Below are positions 1 through 10,290 of a DNA stretch of 64,000 nt, one piece after another. How positions within the stretch are numbered: the stretch's first letter is position 1; each line of letters begins with the position of its first letter. This DNA is from Bicyclus anynana (lineage: Eukaryota; Arthropoda; Insecta; Lepidoptera; Nymphalidae): the NCBI RefSeq assembly GCF_947172395.1, contig NC_069093.1, positions 12,435,561 through 12,499,560 of the forward strand, read 5' to 3'. The notes below the pieces were generated by a model. That model had not been told where the DNA came from. It did no database searches and saw only the letters and a list, made by a program, of their open reading frames with translations. The position numbers were made by a program, and so were the translations under genes.

Positions 1-10
1 AAACTACGAA

Positions 11-215
11 GGCAAGCATTACAAGGTTCTCTCCTTATAGGAGAGGTAAACATTACAAGGCCTCTTTCCTTATAGGAGAGGTAGACACTACAAGGCCTCT
101 TTCCTTACAGAAGAGGTAGACATTACTGAGCCTTTTTCATTAAAGGAGAGGTAGATGTTACAATGCCTCTCTTCTTAAAGGAGAAGTAGACAATACAAGG
201 CATGTATCCTTAACA
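11..215. repeat. 35-bp minisatellite, about six units
   Basis: About six degenerate units of roughly 35 bp run head to tail. Each has a core like AGGTAGACATTACAAGGCC followed by TTCCTTATAGGAG. The CCTCT and AGAGG segments within a unit are complementary, so each unit could form a small hairpin. The array may continue left of the window. Confidence 0.85.
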
Positions 216-1430
216 GAGTCATCACTATTAAAGCTTTTTTAACGATGCATCACACCAGACCTTCTTTTTTCTTTTCTGCTTTACGACGAGTATTTATCTT
301 CTCCAGATGAAAGCGACTGATTGCTATAAGAAAATGTCCGACCTAATTTTCATTTATACTATTGGATACCTATTTCACGCCACGTCACAGCACACACAAT
401 GGCAAGTCTCGCTCATAAAAGACGCTGTGCAAGGGCTGTGGCCTGATTCCTGCCTTTATCTGGAACGGTTGCAAATGTGGTACATTTATTTTAAAGCATT
501 TTGCATGCACATGTTGTTTTATGCGACGCGTTTTTTTTTATTGTTTTATTTTCTCCTACTGTACGTGGGCTGCGAGTAAAGAAGCTTAATTAAAAATGTT
601 TACAATGTTGCGAATTGGTTGACTGGTTTTAGGGTTCCTCAGTTACAGCCGTTAAACTATGTAGTTCCGTCAATTATATATCACTTGTCGATGTCAATTC
701 TAAGCACCTACCTATGTGAAAAACATTTTCTTACTTGAAATGGCATAATAGATTGTGATTTAGATAAACTTACAGCACAAGTGATAATTATGCATCAAAG
801 CTATTAATACTTATCCCGCCAATCCACATTGGGTGGCTATAAATTAAGTCTATGGTCGTATAAGGAGGGACGCCATGCCCAGTAATTGGTAGTGAAAATA
901 TGCTAAACATTAATAATTACAGGAAACTTAACACGCTAATAATAACTGAACATCGCTAACAATCTCTTTTCTTTCTAAGGACTCAAGTTTAGACTTCGGA
1001 ATGAACTACAGTATGAAGATTTTAGCATTTTGATCAAATCATTAATTAGCAATGTCGAATCGATCTACTTATTTATGGAAGTTGTTTAAAATATAATAAG
1101 ACCTACTCATTATAACTTTCTTATTTGTGAGACTGAACTTGCTCTCAACTCAAGTGGGCCAATGATGTAGGATAATCTTGTAAAATAATTGGCATCTCAC
1201 AAGCGTACTTGTCGCTGAAAAGAAAATAAGAAACAGCCCTCTAAAAAAGAAATACAAATACTTAATCGTATTTAAGGGGATGAAATTGGTTGCGTTATTT
1301 GTAGCCGAATATGGGTTGATAACGAGGTGCAAAATTCAGTGATTTGCCCAAATAAAATATTATACCTAGTGTCTATTTCAGGATATCTTGTGGTGCTCGT
1401 CTCTTGAGCTTTCTGAAAGTTGTACCGGGT
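216..1430. other. AT-rich stretch, nothing recognised
   Basis: No repeat family or coding signal recognised. A 90-codon open frame at 307-579 has low-complexity hydrophobic content and no family resemblance, so I do not call it a gene. A short piece at 1441-1510 resembles the 3' untranslated part of the CR1-like LINE seen at 1768-2100. Confidence 0.5.
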
Positions 1431-1590
1431 TTCTTTATCATTAGGTTCCTTGCAAGGTGGTAGAATCATTACAAATAGTCAACTGTCAAAAGTGCTTGTA
1501 AACAGAGCCGAATACAGTTATGCTCATAACTCAACATTCAGAAGTTGGTTACGAAACTTCGGCCTTGCTTTTTTTTTCTTTTTTGATCCA

Positions 1591-1767
1591 GATTTTCTTA
1601 ATTGGTTCAGGTCTGGCTGGTGGGAATCTTCGGCCGTGGCTAGTTACCACCCTACCGGCAAAGACGTACCGCCAAGCTATTTCTAACTTAAAGTGCGAAT
1701 TTTCATCCTCTTCCTAACAAATTAGCCAGCTTCCATCTTAGATTGCATCACTTACCATCATAGCTTT
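1591..1767 (+). mobile_element. SINE-B body fragment
   Basis: This matches the body of the tRNA-derived SINE-B seen complete at 5850-6177. It starts at the segment after the tRNA-like head (GATTTTCTTAATT, then the GGCTGGTGGGA motif) and runs to the TCTTAGATTGCATCA motif. It lacks both the head and the AATAAA tail and has several small deletions, so it is old. Confidence 0.8.
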
Positions 1768-2100
1768 AAGCAATGTGTTAAAAAACATTTACCTAGTCGA
1801 GGGTACTACAACATTGATGAGTTCCTTAATGATAAAGATGCTTGGAGGCCGTTGGATCAGCTTCCACCTTCACACAGGAAGTAAAACTATAAGAAATGTA
1901 AACAGTAATTGTTATCAATTGTAAATTTTAATACTGTATGACTTTTTCAAAAGAGCAACTGTTGAGTTTCTTGCCGGTATCTTCTCAGCAGAACCTGCCT
2001 TCCGAACCGGTAGTAGAATCTTTACAAATAGTCAAATGACGTGTCAAAAGTGCTTGTAAACTGAGCCTACTTGAAATAAATGATTTTTGATTTTGATTTA
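1768..2100 (+). mobile_element. CR1-like LINE, C-terminal codons and 3' end
   Basis: A 38-codon frame at 1768-1884 includes the string GYYNIDEFLNDKDAW and ends in a TAA stop. I recognise this as the C-terminal end of a lepidopteran CR1/Zenon-type reverse transcriptase. It is followed by the family's 3' untranslated region (CTTGCCGGTATCTTCTCAGC, then AAAAGTGCTTGTAAACTGAG) and ends in a TGATTTTTGATTTTGATTT tail. Everything upstream is missing: a typical 5'-truncated dead LINE. The family name rests on recall. Two further 3' ends of the same family lie at 20205-20280 (+) and 32165-32290 (-). Confidence 0.7.
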
Positions 2101-2104
2101 GGCG

Positions 2105-2145
2105 CGATTGTAGTCAAGGGCTGACTTGTAAACAATAAATAAAAT
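2105..2145 (+). mobile_element. SINE-B 3' tail fragment
   Basis: Only the conserved 3' end of SINE-B remains (GATTGTAGTCAAGGGCTGAC, CTTGTAAACAATAAATAAA), directly after the CR1-like tail. Confidence 0.7.
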
Positions 2146-2497
2146 GCTGCTCACACAGGAGACTAAAGCCTAAGTTTAAGCTTGTATCCACAATGTCAAG
2201 TAAGGATCTCCCAAAACAGTTAACAATTACTAGCAGATATTTATGTTAATGACAACAAGGGTAGGCTGAATGTGCTTCCTGAGGCATGAAGAAAAGATAA
2301 AGTAGGCCATGCAATTACCAATTTGGGTTAACGTTGCTTAACTATGCGTAACTTACTCGTAGCTGCAGTAACTGGACTTTGAGCTACAACTGCTAATACT
2401 TTAACCATTAAATATCTTAATACGCTTAAAATATGCTTGAAATATTAAAACTATAATTGAAAGACCAATAATAATAGAATAATAGTATCAAAGTATC

Positions 2498-2798
2498 AAG
2501 ATCGTGATCGTGATAGCCCAGAGGACATGACCTCTGCCTTCAATTCCGAGGGCGTAGGTTCGAATTCAATCCGGGGCATGCACATCCAACTTTTCAGTTA
2601 TGTGAATTTTAAGAAATAGAATATCACGTGTCTCAATCGGTGAAGGAAAACATCGTGAGGAAATCTGCATACCTGAGTATTTTCTTTATTCTCTACGTGT
2701 GTGAAGTCTGCCAATCCGCATGAGGCCAGTGTGGTGGACTATTGGCCTAAATCCTCTCATTCTGAGTTGATAATGATGATTAAGATCGTAATCGTAAT
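2498..2798 (+). mobile_element. SINE-A copy with target-site duplication
   Basis: Full-length SINE-A: a tRNA-like head (GTGATAGCCCAGAGGACATG as A-box region, GGTTCGAATTC as B-box), then a body including ATATCACGTGTCTCAA and AAACATCGTGAGGAAA, and a GTTGATAATGATGAT tail. Flanks at 2498-2514 and 2782-2798 are 17-bp direct repeats (AAGATCGTGATCGTGAT and AAGATCGTAATCGTAAT) with two differences, as expected for a target-site duplication. Confidence 0.9.
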
Positions 2799-3547
2799 AC
2801 GGATTGCATTCATCATTTTCGTCTTTAACAGCCGATGAACTATTGGACAACTATATAACTGGATATAGACTTCCAAACACTAAACGGATTTCATTATGTT
2901 AAGTGAAAATGCCTGAAAATGTTGTGAAATTGGAATGCACAAAGTACATTGGGAATGACATTAACAAGGACCAGAGCCTAATTAATTAAGCCCATCTATA
3001 AATACGTAATGATTGTTTATATATTACAAATTTATAGTCATGCATCGCTGTTTTGACACCACTGTCGATATTATTAATGTAAAGAAAAGCAGATGTACTT
3101 TGCTTTCAAATTAAACGAGTTATTGGAGTACTGCTCTGATAAGAATAAGCAAATTCAAGTACTCAATGTTAAATTACTAACTGTAAATAATTGTTAAGCA
3201 ATTGCTAAATACATATAATTAACTTCGACATTTTTAAATCAGCAATTCACTCTTTAGATAATTTTTGACCTCTTGCCCCCAGAATTGAACTTTATATTAA
3301 AAAAAACTATATAAGAAAGCTAACTTCTGTGTTTTTTTTTCAAAATTTTAGGTTTGGTAGTTTCGGAGAAAAAGGAGGGCATGGTCTATTTTCTTGAATT
3401 ACTTGAAAACTATTTATTTCAAAAAAAAAACATACTGACATTGACTCTTTAGTTTTAAATTCACATACTTGAAATAATTAAGACGTGAAAGATAGGTACT
3501 TAAGATGATGTGGATATTTTTAATTCAAAGCGCAGTAATTAGCTCAC
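2799..3547. other. AT-rich stretch, nothing recognised
   Basis: Unannotated AT-rich DNA with short A and T runs. No coding frame or repeat family recognised. Confidence 0.5.
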
Positions 3548-3930
3548 TAAGCCCTCATTCGCACGAGAGCTTTTTTAAAGGACGTTAAAATGCGGTCAAA
3601 TACAACAAATACATTCACAAGTTTTTTTTAAAGAATATTAGCCATATCTTTTACATATGACAAATATTCCCATTCCCCTCCAAATAGTCAGGAAAGACTG
3701 TATTAGGAGTGTGTACGAAAATAGACCAACGGGCCGGGGATCGAACCACCTCGGTGATGAGTCCAACCTCTCTAACCGTTGAGCTATTGAGGCTTTTAAA
3801 TGATCACACGACAGCGTTTTTAAAAGACGACGCTTTATTCGAGCAGTTTTGCATTTCCAAATTTGAGCGTTGGAAATAGACCTTCATTTTGAATGTCCGT
3901 TAAAAAAACTCTCGTGCGAATGATGGCTTA
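3548..3930. mobile_element. MITE-2, TA target duplication, interrupted by SINE-D
   Basis: Terminal inverted repeats of about 33 bp begin AGCCCTCATTCGCACGAGAG at 3550 and, read on the other strand, AGCCATCATTCGCACGAGAG from 3928. The element is bounded by TA at 3548-3549 and 3929-3930, the target used by Tc1/mariner-type transposases. A SINE-D occupies the centre. Relatives are at 34924-35000 (left end only) and 63027-63255. There is no coding capacity. Confidence 0.8.
3622..3797 (-). mobile_element. SINE-D copy nested in MITE-2
   Basis: On the minus strand it begins with a tRNA-like head (AGCCTCAATAGCTCAACGGT, then GGTTCGATCCCCGGCCC, matching the A and B boxes of an RNA polymerase III promoter). 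It then runs through CAGTCTTTCCTGACTATTTG to a short T-rich/A-rich end. The same element is at 37196-37374. Only two copies were found in the window. Confidence 0.75.
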
Positions 3931-4292
3931 CTACTCATATTATCTGAAGGTAGACATAATAATTAACGAACGTGTATCATTATCGTATTCGTAGAGTTCC
4001 TTTATTAACTCGGTGCCATAACAAAAGGAATATAATAAAAATAAACAGCGTACATGGGCGATGAAAAGATAACGAAGGTTCTTTTCAATATACAAACTCA
4101 ATGGACCGAACAAAAATAAAATTCGTGTCGTAAAAATGCAATCACGTTGCTTTCCAGCCCTTGAATTGAGTCTCATTACAACCTCAACAACTTTAATGAC
4201 TTTGGAGGGGTGGTATAATGACTTGCGCGATTCCTCGTGAGCGGAATGTGTTTTTTTTACTTTATTTTTGTTTTTTTTCTATTTCTGTGTAT
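3931..4292. other. No recognised feature
   Basis: AT-rich DNA between MITE-2 and the split SINE-B head. Open frames on the minus strand here show no family resemblance. Confidence 0.5.
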
Positions 4293-4910
4293 TTCTTGAC
4301 GGCCTTCGTGGCGCAGTGGTCATCATCATCATTATCAGCCGATGGACGTCCACTGCAGGTCATAGGCCTTTTGTAGGGACTTCCAAACATCACGATACTG
4401 AGCCACCTGCATCCAGCGATTCCCTGCGACTCGCATGATGTCGTCAGTCCACCTAGTGGGGAGTCGACCAACACTGCGCTTACTAGTGTGGGGTCGCCAT
4501 TCCAGCACTTTGGGACCCCAAAGTTCATCGGCTCTTCGAACTATGTGCCCCGCCCGTTGCCACTTCATCTTTGCAACTCGTTGAGCTATGTTCTTCATGT
4601 TTGTTGGTTCTTCTGCGGATCTTCTTATTTCTGATTCGTTCACGCAGAGATACTCCTAACCTAGCTCGTTCCATCGCCCGCTGTGTGATTCTGAGCTTTC
4701 TCATAAGACCCATAGTTAGCGAGCAAGTCTCGGAACCATAGGTCATCACTGGCAACACGCACTGTTCGAAGACTTTTGTCTTCAGGCACTGAGGAATTTT
4801 GGACCGAGCCCAGCCGAGTTGGATTCGGCGGTTCACCTCTTTGACAGTGGTATGCGCGTAGGATTTACAAGAGGTCCTGAGTTCGATCCCCGGCTGGGCT
4901 TAATTTTTAG
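4293..4910 (+). mobile_element. SINE-B head split by an RTE insertion
   Basis: The tRNA-like head of SINE-B starts at 4298 (GGCCTTCGTGGCGCAGTGGT) and resumes at 4845 (CAGTGGTATGCGCGTAGGAT, then GTTCGATCCCCGGCTGGGC). The repeated CAGTGGT at 4314-4320 and 4845-4851 is the target-site duplication made by the intervening RTE fragment. The SINE body after the head is absent, so this copy is also 3'-truncated. Confidence 0.85.
4321..4844 (-). mobile_element. 5'-truncated RTE LINE copy
   Basis: Reverse-oriented 3' part of the same RTE family as 52878-55824. On the minus strand, two overlapping frames (4525-4836 and 4335-4643) encode the post-RT region: NRRIQLGW, IPQCLKTKVFEQCVLPVMTY, then the C-terminal RTSKRSVGRLPTRWTDDI. 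They are broken by a frameshift. The TGATAATGATGATGATG tail lies at the low-coordinate end. A few codons are lost after RIQLGWA compared with what I would expect of the family. Confidence 0.88.
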
Positions 4911-5816
4911 CACGAAAGTTTTTGTTCTGCCCACGTTCAACATTTCTTTTATAAAATTAAATTAAATTTATAAAAAGAAAATCTATAGACGGTTTTCCTT
5001 TCAATAAAAACGAATCATCAATCAAAATAATACCAATTAGTGACCGAGTCTATTGACTCAACGGAGAAAAATTCTTTGATTTTGTTATGAGTCACCGAAA
5101 CGATTTTCCATCTTCCACCACTTCCGTCTACGTTATATTCGCATGAAAATTATTCGGTAACTAAATTAATCGATAACTAAAAGATAATCTTATATTCCGT
5201 ACAATATGAATAAAAGAATGACAAATAAAATATATAAATTAAAACTAAGAATTACACTGTATATTAAATTTAAATTTATAATAAATAAAATAATTATAAC
5301 AAATACACACCATCTAATTGTTCACCTATAGGCAAGGTACCCAATAAAATTTTTAAATAATACATTTAAATTACAAGATTTGCTTGTCTACTTGCCGATA
5401 CCCGTGATTTTGTTCGCGTAAAATTCAATTTTCATAAAATAAATAAAATAGCACAAACTACTAAACTAAATGCGTCTAAAAATTCAAATTGTATAAAGTT
5501 TTGTTAGAGAAGTTAAGTGGCTTTAAGATCTACTTAACTTGTAAATAACTTTTATTTTCGAGCTATTTCACAATAGTAAAAACAATGCTTTGCAAACAGT
5601 TGGCTTCAAAAGGCTTTAACGATCCTTCAGTTTGGAGTACAGCTTAAGTTCTATTCTCTTGGATTGAATCAGCGAATGAGCTTGGAAATTAATAACATTT
5701 CTAGGATTTAATATTGTTGTCATATTTTTATATCTTGGCTTAATCTTATTTAATTAAAATTCCCCTTTTTTCAAACCATAAACAACAATAAAACCTTCTG
5801 TTTTTTTTTAATTTCA
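4911..5816. other. AT-rich stretch, nothing recognised
   Basis: Very AT-rich DNA with many ATAAAT-type words. No coding frame and no repeat family recognised. Confidence 0.5.
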
Positions 5817-6320
5817 GCCCGCTACTTCGTCCACGTGAAATCCAGTCTTTTTGTTTTATTCTTTACAAGTTAGCCCTTGACTACAATCTCACCTGATGGT
5901 AAATGATGATGCAGACTAAGATGGAAGCGGGCTAACTTGTTAGGAGGAGGATGAAAATCCACACCCCTTTTCGGTTTCTACACGACATCGTACCGGAACG
6001 CTAAATCGCTTGGCGGTACGTCTTTGTCGGTAGGGTGGTAACTAGCCACGGCCGAAGCCTCCCACCAGCCAGACCTGGACAAATTAAGAAAATCTTAATC
6101 GGCCCAGCCGGGGATCGAACCCAGGACCTCCGTTTTGTAAATCCACCGCGCATACCACTGCGCCACGGAGGCCGTCAAAAACGAGATAAAAGTAACCAAT
6201 GTGTTAATCAAGGCTATAGTATCTCGATTCCAAATTTCAGCCAAATTCATTTAGTAGTTTTTGCGTGAAAGAGTAACATACATCCAAACATCCATACAAA
6301 TTTTTATACCTATTAATGTT
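5817..6320 (-). mobile_element. Non-autonomous Helitron (H2 type) interrupted by SINE-B
   Basis: The 3' end of an H2 Helitron (CCCGCTACTTCGTCCACGTG, read on the opposite strand) lies at 5817-5850. The rest resumes at about 6180 (CCAATGTGTTAATC, CCAAATTTCAGCCAAATTCA, ACATCCATACAAAT) to 6320. The gap is exactly filled by a SINE-B. The terminal CTAG is mutated, so this is an old copy. Confidence 0.75.
5850..6177 (-). mobile_element. SINE-B, essentially full length
   Basis: Best SINE-B copy here. On the minus strand: a tRNA-like head with A-box region (CGTGGCGCAGTGGTATGCGC) and B-box (GGGTTCGATCCCCGGCTGGG), a body with GGCTGGTGGGAGGCTTCGGC and TTCCGGTACGATGTCG, then TGTAGTCAAGGGCTAACTTG and a GTAAAGAATAAA tail. 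The tail differs from SINE-A and the RTE, so a different LINE must mobilise it. Confidence 0.9.
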
Positions 6321-6385
6321 GGAGGTTCTTGCCCCGGACCGGATTCGAACCCACACCATCTGCATCCGCTAGTATTACTATAGAT
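6321..6385 (-). mobile_element. SINE-A head fragment
   Basis: Contains GCCCCGGACCGGATTCGAAC, the B-box side of the SINE-A tRNA-like head in reverse orientation. The rest of the element is missing. Confidence 0.6.
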
Positions 6386-7025
6386 TTATTACTGACTGTA
6401 CCGACGAATATAATATATACCTACTAGTAAATTAATTACAATTAACAAACAAACTGCGGTACCTATAGATTTTTATGTGCAAGCTTAAATTCCCGATAAG
6501 GGTTGAAGTGCCGTAACGCGATTTAACGATGCACATAATCGTTAACCAGCGAGCTGTAGGTACTCTGTGGGTGAGGGTTGCGACTGGGCTGGGGTATACT
6601 GTAAAAGTTATATAAATGGAAATTGCACAAGCCAGCTATCAGGCTATTTTGTAACTATGTTTTTAAATCGAAGGTGTAAGTCACGAATCTATGACATAAA
6701 TGGATAGCTAAAGTGTTAAAAATATAGGCTGACGCTTTACCACAATCAAGCCTGATCTTAGACCTCATCATTGGAAAGCAATGATGAGGTCTAAGATCAG
6801 GCTGATGAAGTGCGCTTGCCTAGAAGATGCCTACTCACTCTTGCCTTGAAGGTGCACAAATTATACGTGTCAGTTTTAGTCAGGGATCCCTAGAACATTT
6901 TGTACACCTGATTATTTACAAGCTAGTTTTTCGTGAGTAGCTTCATCTCGATGAGACGATAATTTTTTTTATTTACGAAAATTCTTGATTCTGAGAGCTA
7001 ATAGAGTTTCCACTATATATTATAC
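6386..7025. other. No gene; contains a perfect hairpin
   Basis: No coding or mobile-element signal recognised apart from the 55-bp hairpin listed separately at 6749-6803. Confidence 0.5.
6749..6803. repeat. Perfect inverted repeat, 24-bp arms, 7-nt loop
   Basis: The left arm 6749-6772 (starting AGCCTGATCTTAGACC) is the exact reverse complement of the right arm 6780-6803. The loop is GGAAAGC. No family assignment. Confidence 0.95.
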
Positions 7026-7062
7026 ATTGTAGTCAAGGGCTAACTTGTAGACAATAAAAAAA
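7026..7062 (+). mobile_element. SINE-B 3' tail fragment
   Basis: TTGTAGTCAAGGGCTAACTT followed by GTAGACAATAAAAAAAA, the 3' end of SINE-B only. Confidence 0.7.
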
Positions 7063-7065
7063 AAC

Positions 7066-7366
7066 AAAACAACAGCACAACATAGTATAATAAGCACGTT
7101 TTCCGTTAAAAACATTATCCGCTAGCACGTTAATAGGCGGACGTTAACAACGTAAACAAGTTAGATGTAGAGACGGCTGCGCTTATCTGTGCAGCTTCCG
7201 TGGTGAGCGGACACGTGTTACCGACTGCGAGCAGGACTGTGGTACATTTTAAAATATATTTAATGGAATTTTCCACTTTATTTGCCATTATAAGTTAAAG
7301 TCAGTGGGCGATGGAACGAGCTATGCTAGGAGTAACTTTACGTGATCGAATCAGAAATAAGGACCT
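7066..7366 (+). repeat. Dispersed repeat R3 joined to an RTE fragment
   Basis: 7066-7295 matches 59855-60075 in inverted orientation (for example ACAAGTTAGATGTAGAGACG here and its complement there). 7302-7366 is a scrap of the RTE coding region around the AMERAMLGV codons, and the same junction is present at 59598-59656. The repeat and RTE scrap were therefore already joined before the pair was copied. The distant copy carries a Helitron that this copy lacks. Confidence 0.85.
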
Positions 7367-8706
7367 TGACCTTGGCCTCTCTAGAAGTGCAGCTAGTTTT
7401 GTATTAGAACGAGTATCCAAAGCTGCTCTAATAAGATCTTACCAAATTTGGCTAGGCAGGTAGAACAACACGAGCAGAGAATGGGGAGTGTTGATCGATC
7501 GTCAAGGAATTCCTTAACCCTACATCCTGTCACAAGTTCAGGACTCTGCTTAGAGTTTTTTCCTCTACCGCGCGATGTACCCGGCACCCGCACGGTGATC
7601 CCATGGAATGCTAAGATATTCGTCTCCCTATTCCATGAGAAAGGCTGTATAGAGCCCTACACAACTCACAACTCATGCTCGAGTCAATACCATCGATCCA
7701 CCAAAATTCCTACTTCGATAAAAATATCAAGTGAAGTTCAATTAAGGACACTTTTAGAATTTTCCATTAGTCATAGAAAGCAAACTGTTACACGTATTAT
7801 TGTAGGTCTGTAGACACAACGTACCTAACCAATTATTTTGCCATTAGATATCTACATAACAGTATAATTTCAAGCTAATGTGTCCAAGTCAAATGTAATA
7901 CGAAATTCCCGAATGAAATTAGGACTTTTAAAAAACAACAATTACAGAAGTTCTCTGAAAAATGGTCACCTCTGGGGATACAATAACATCGAGAACGTTT
8001 TAATGTTGGTTGCTGAGTTGTAACAATGCTAAATTATTAAAATATACTTGCTATAAAATTTATAACAGACTAGCACACTCCCTCGGTTCTACCGGCGTAC
8101 TTTCCGTTCCCTTGGGAATATGGAGACAAAATAGGAATAACCTATGTTACTTGGCTAAAATGTAGTTTTTTAATGCTGAAAGAATTAAAATTGATCTCGT
8201 AGTTAATGAGGTAAATCGTAACAAACGAACATAAGTCAAATCTTACTTTAGTACGTATTATTTTACTTATTCATATCAGTCATTAATGGAAAAAATAAAT
8301 AGTTATGTACTGAGTACAGTACAGTTTCACCTGACAAAACTTTCGGATAATTTGACTGATTTTCATGTTATACATATTATTGTACCTTCATTTTATATCC
8401 CACTCGGATATTTTTCAAAATATTTGATTATTCCATCACCATTTTCATCTCCGATAAATTTATAATTACCATTGCTATATGTGACTCTATTTAAGTACAA
8501 ATAGTGGAATAAAAAAGCTTTCAAATTAAAAAAAAACGAACTTATTCATTTTTTACGGTTCTGTACCTCCAAATGAAAACACGGTACCCCTTTTTCAATT
8601 CGGGTTGCACGTTTTTGACCAACATACAGACACTTAAAGTGATCAAACTCATAACATCCCTTTTTGCATCGGGTTTAAAAACGGAATTTGACTTTAGACT
8701 TTAACT
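7367..8706. other. No recognised gene
   Basis: Open frames on both strands over 7393-7813 (66 and 121 codons) overlap each other. I could not assign them to a family. The remainder is AT-rich and featureless. Confidence 0.4.
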
Positions 8707-8800
8707 TCATCATTATCATCATATCAGTCGATGGACGTCCCGTAAAGGACAAAACTACAAAAGTTTGGAAGTTCCTACACAAGGCCTATGCCCTTTGCAT
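8707..8800. mobile_element. Rearranged RTE 3'-end scrap
   Basis: CATATCAGTCGATGGACGTC is the RTE 3' end in reverse orientation. It is followed by TTTGGAAGTTCCTACACAAG, the adjacent segment in forward orientation. The two halves face each other, so the copy is inverted internally. Confidence 0.65.
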
Positions 8801-9712
8801 TGTATATCAGTGTAATACATAATTTGCATTGTTCGTAATTATAAGTACCTTGCCATTTCCATTTTATTTAAGTCAGTATTTTTGTAATTCTCTCCAAATC
8901 TATCTGTGGTCGCGGGTGATTTAAGTAGTGGGCCCTTTTGTCAAACAAACCAAGCGACTTAACAACTACAAAAACACAACACACAACAAAGAAAAACATC
9001 AAAATAGGAGCTGTTACTGAGGAGGTCGAGGAAATATGCTCTATTGCTTCCACTATTATGTCCAATATTATGTTGTTGTTATAATGCCGCGTACAAACAG
9101 TTAAAGGTAGGTATGGGCGTATGGGCTGTACTGTTATGTATTCTATGGTCTACGTGAATAAACTTGTAAATACACACACTTCTTCTAAGAATGCTAGCTA
9201 TCATCATCTTTGACACAAAAACCTTCCCTAATAAAAATGTAGTCTTAAAACAGACAAAACAATTACACTGCCGTGAAAATACGCAGACAATGTCACCGAG
9301 GACATTACGACTTTTTTAATGTGGTCTCGCGTAATTTTGTACAATTTTACAACTTTTCTACACATTTTAGAGACAGTAATCATATTTAATTATATACTTG
9401 CAGAGGACATCTGAATGTTTCACACATTTTAATTAAAAGTTATCAAATGAAATAATTAAATTAGGAGTCTGTTCTAGTATGTATCTACCAGTTTTATTTG
9501 TTCTTGTAGAAAGTACAGATATAACAATATACGTAATATCCACTGCTGAGCTCTATTCTCCAGTTTCTTCATCGCAAGTAACAGTCAAAGTAACGTCATA
9601 AACCAAAAGTGACGGTCTTGTTCACTGAAAAATAAAGTCTTCTTTACTACTTACTACTTTAACTGTTACTTTAGCTTTACATGAAGAAACTGGCTGTCAG
9701 AATGAAAGGGAT
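8801..9712. other. No recognised feature
   Basis: AT-rich DNA. A 65-codon minus-strand frame at 8868-9065 contains a hydrophobic run but has no supporting context, so it is not called. Confidence 0.4.
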
Positions 9713-9836
9713 TAGGTTACAGTCCACCACGTTCGCCCAATGTGGTTTGGCAGACTTCACACACGCAGAGAATTAAGAAAATTCACAGGTGTGCCTGTTT
9801 CCTCACTATGTTTTTTTTCACTGTTTTAGAAACGTG
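9713..9836 (-). mobile_element. SINE-A fragment
   Basis: Reverse-oriented body of SINE-A (AGTCCACCACGTTCGCCCAA, GGCAGACTTCACACACGCAG), diverged and truncated before the tRNA-like head. Confidence 0.75.
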
Positions 9837-9944
9837 ATCAAAAATCTTTACTCAAAAATATGTTATTCAAATATTAATGTAATTCGAAAAACAAAATGAC
9901 TTTGTTGTACGTACGATGACAAAATCTAGAACGACACGATTGTC

Positions 9945-10290
9945 ATTATCAGCCTAGTATTAACAACCCACTACACGTTAAGGCCTCTCCCATTATATGA
10001 CTTCTCTTCTGAAGAGATATGGACTCACCACACTGCTTTAATGCGGGTTGTTGGGCATATGGTGATTAGTTTGATTTTGAAAACTACTATCACGTATCAC
10101 GATTTAGGCCGACGTCATAACGGGCTCTCCAAAGCATGAGGGTTTAACACTACCATATTCTTAACTCTGGGCTAAGTATTTTAACTAAAAAATTCAAATG
10201 AAAAGCTCCGTATTTTATAGCCCAGGAATCGAACCCAGGATCCAAACTCACAGGCTAACCACTGAAACAACTAGACAATTAAAAATCACA
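9945..10290 (-). mobile_element. SINE-C copy
   Basis: Degenerate SINE with GCTTTAATGCGGGTTGTTGG in its body and, near its right end, CAGGAATCGAACCCAGGATC, a reversed B-box-like head. It shares body motifs with 12096-12376, 24575-24700 and 62430-62620. The boundaries are approximate. Confidence 0.6.

Noticed and set aside
11..215. CRISPR-like array
   Set aside because: The units are contiguous with no unique spacers and this is a eukaryotic genome; it is a minisatellite.
307..579. 90-codon open frame as a small gene
   Set aside because: No family resemblance, no neighbouring exon signal, and such lengths are expected by chance in AT-rich DNA.
6100..6177. tRNA gene (A and B boxes present)
   Set aside because: The tRNA-like part continues into a SINE body, the cloverleaf is not complete, and other copies carry the same fusion.
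7448..7813. 121-codon frame
   Set aside because: It overlaps an opposite-strand frame of similar length, matches nothing I recognise and lies among repeat scraps; left unassigned.
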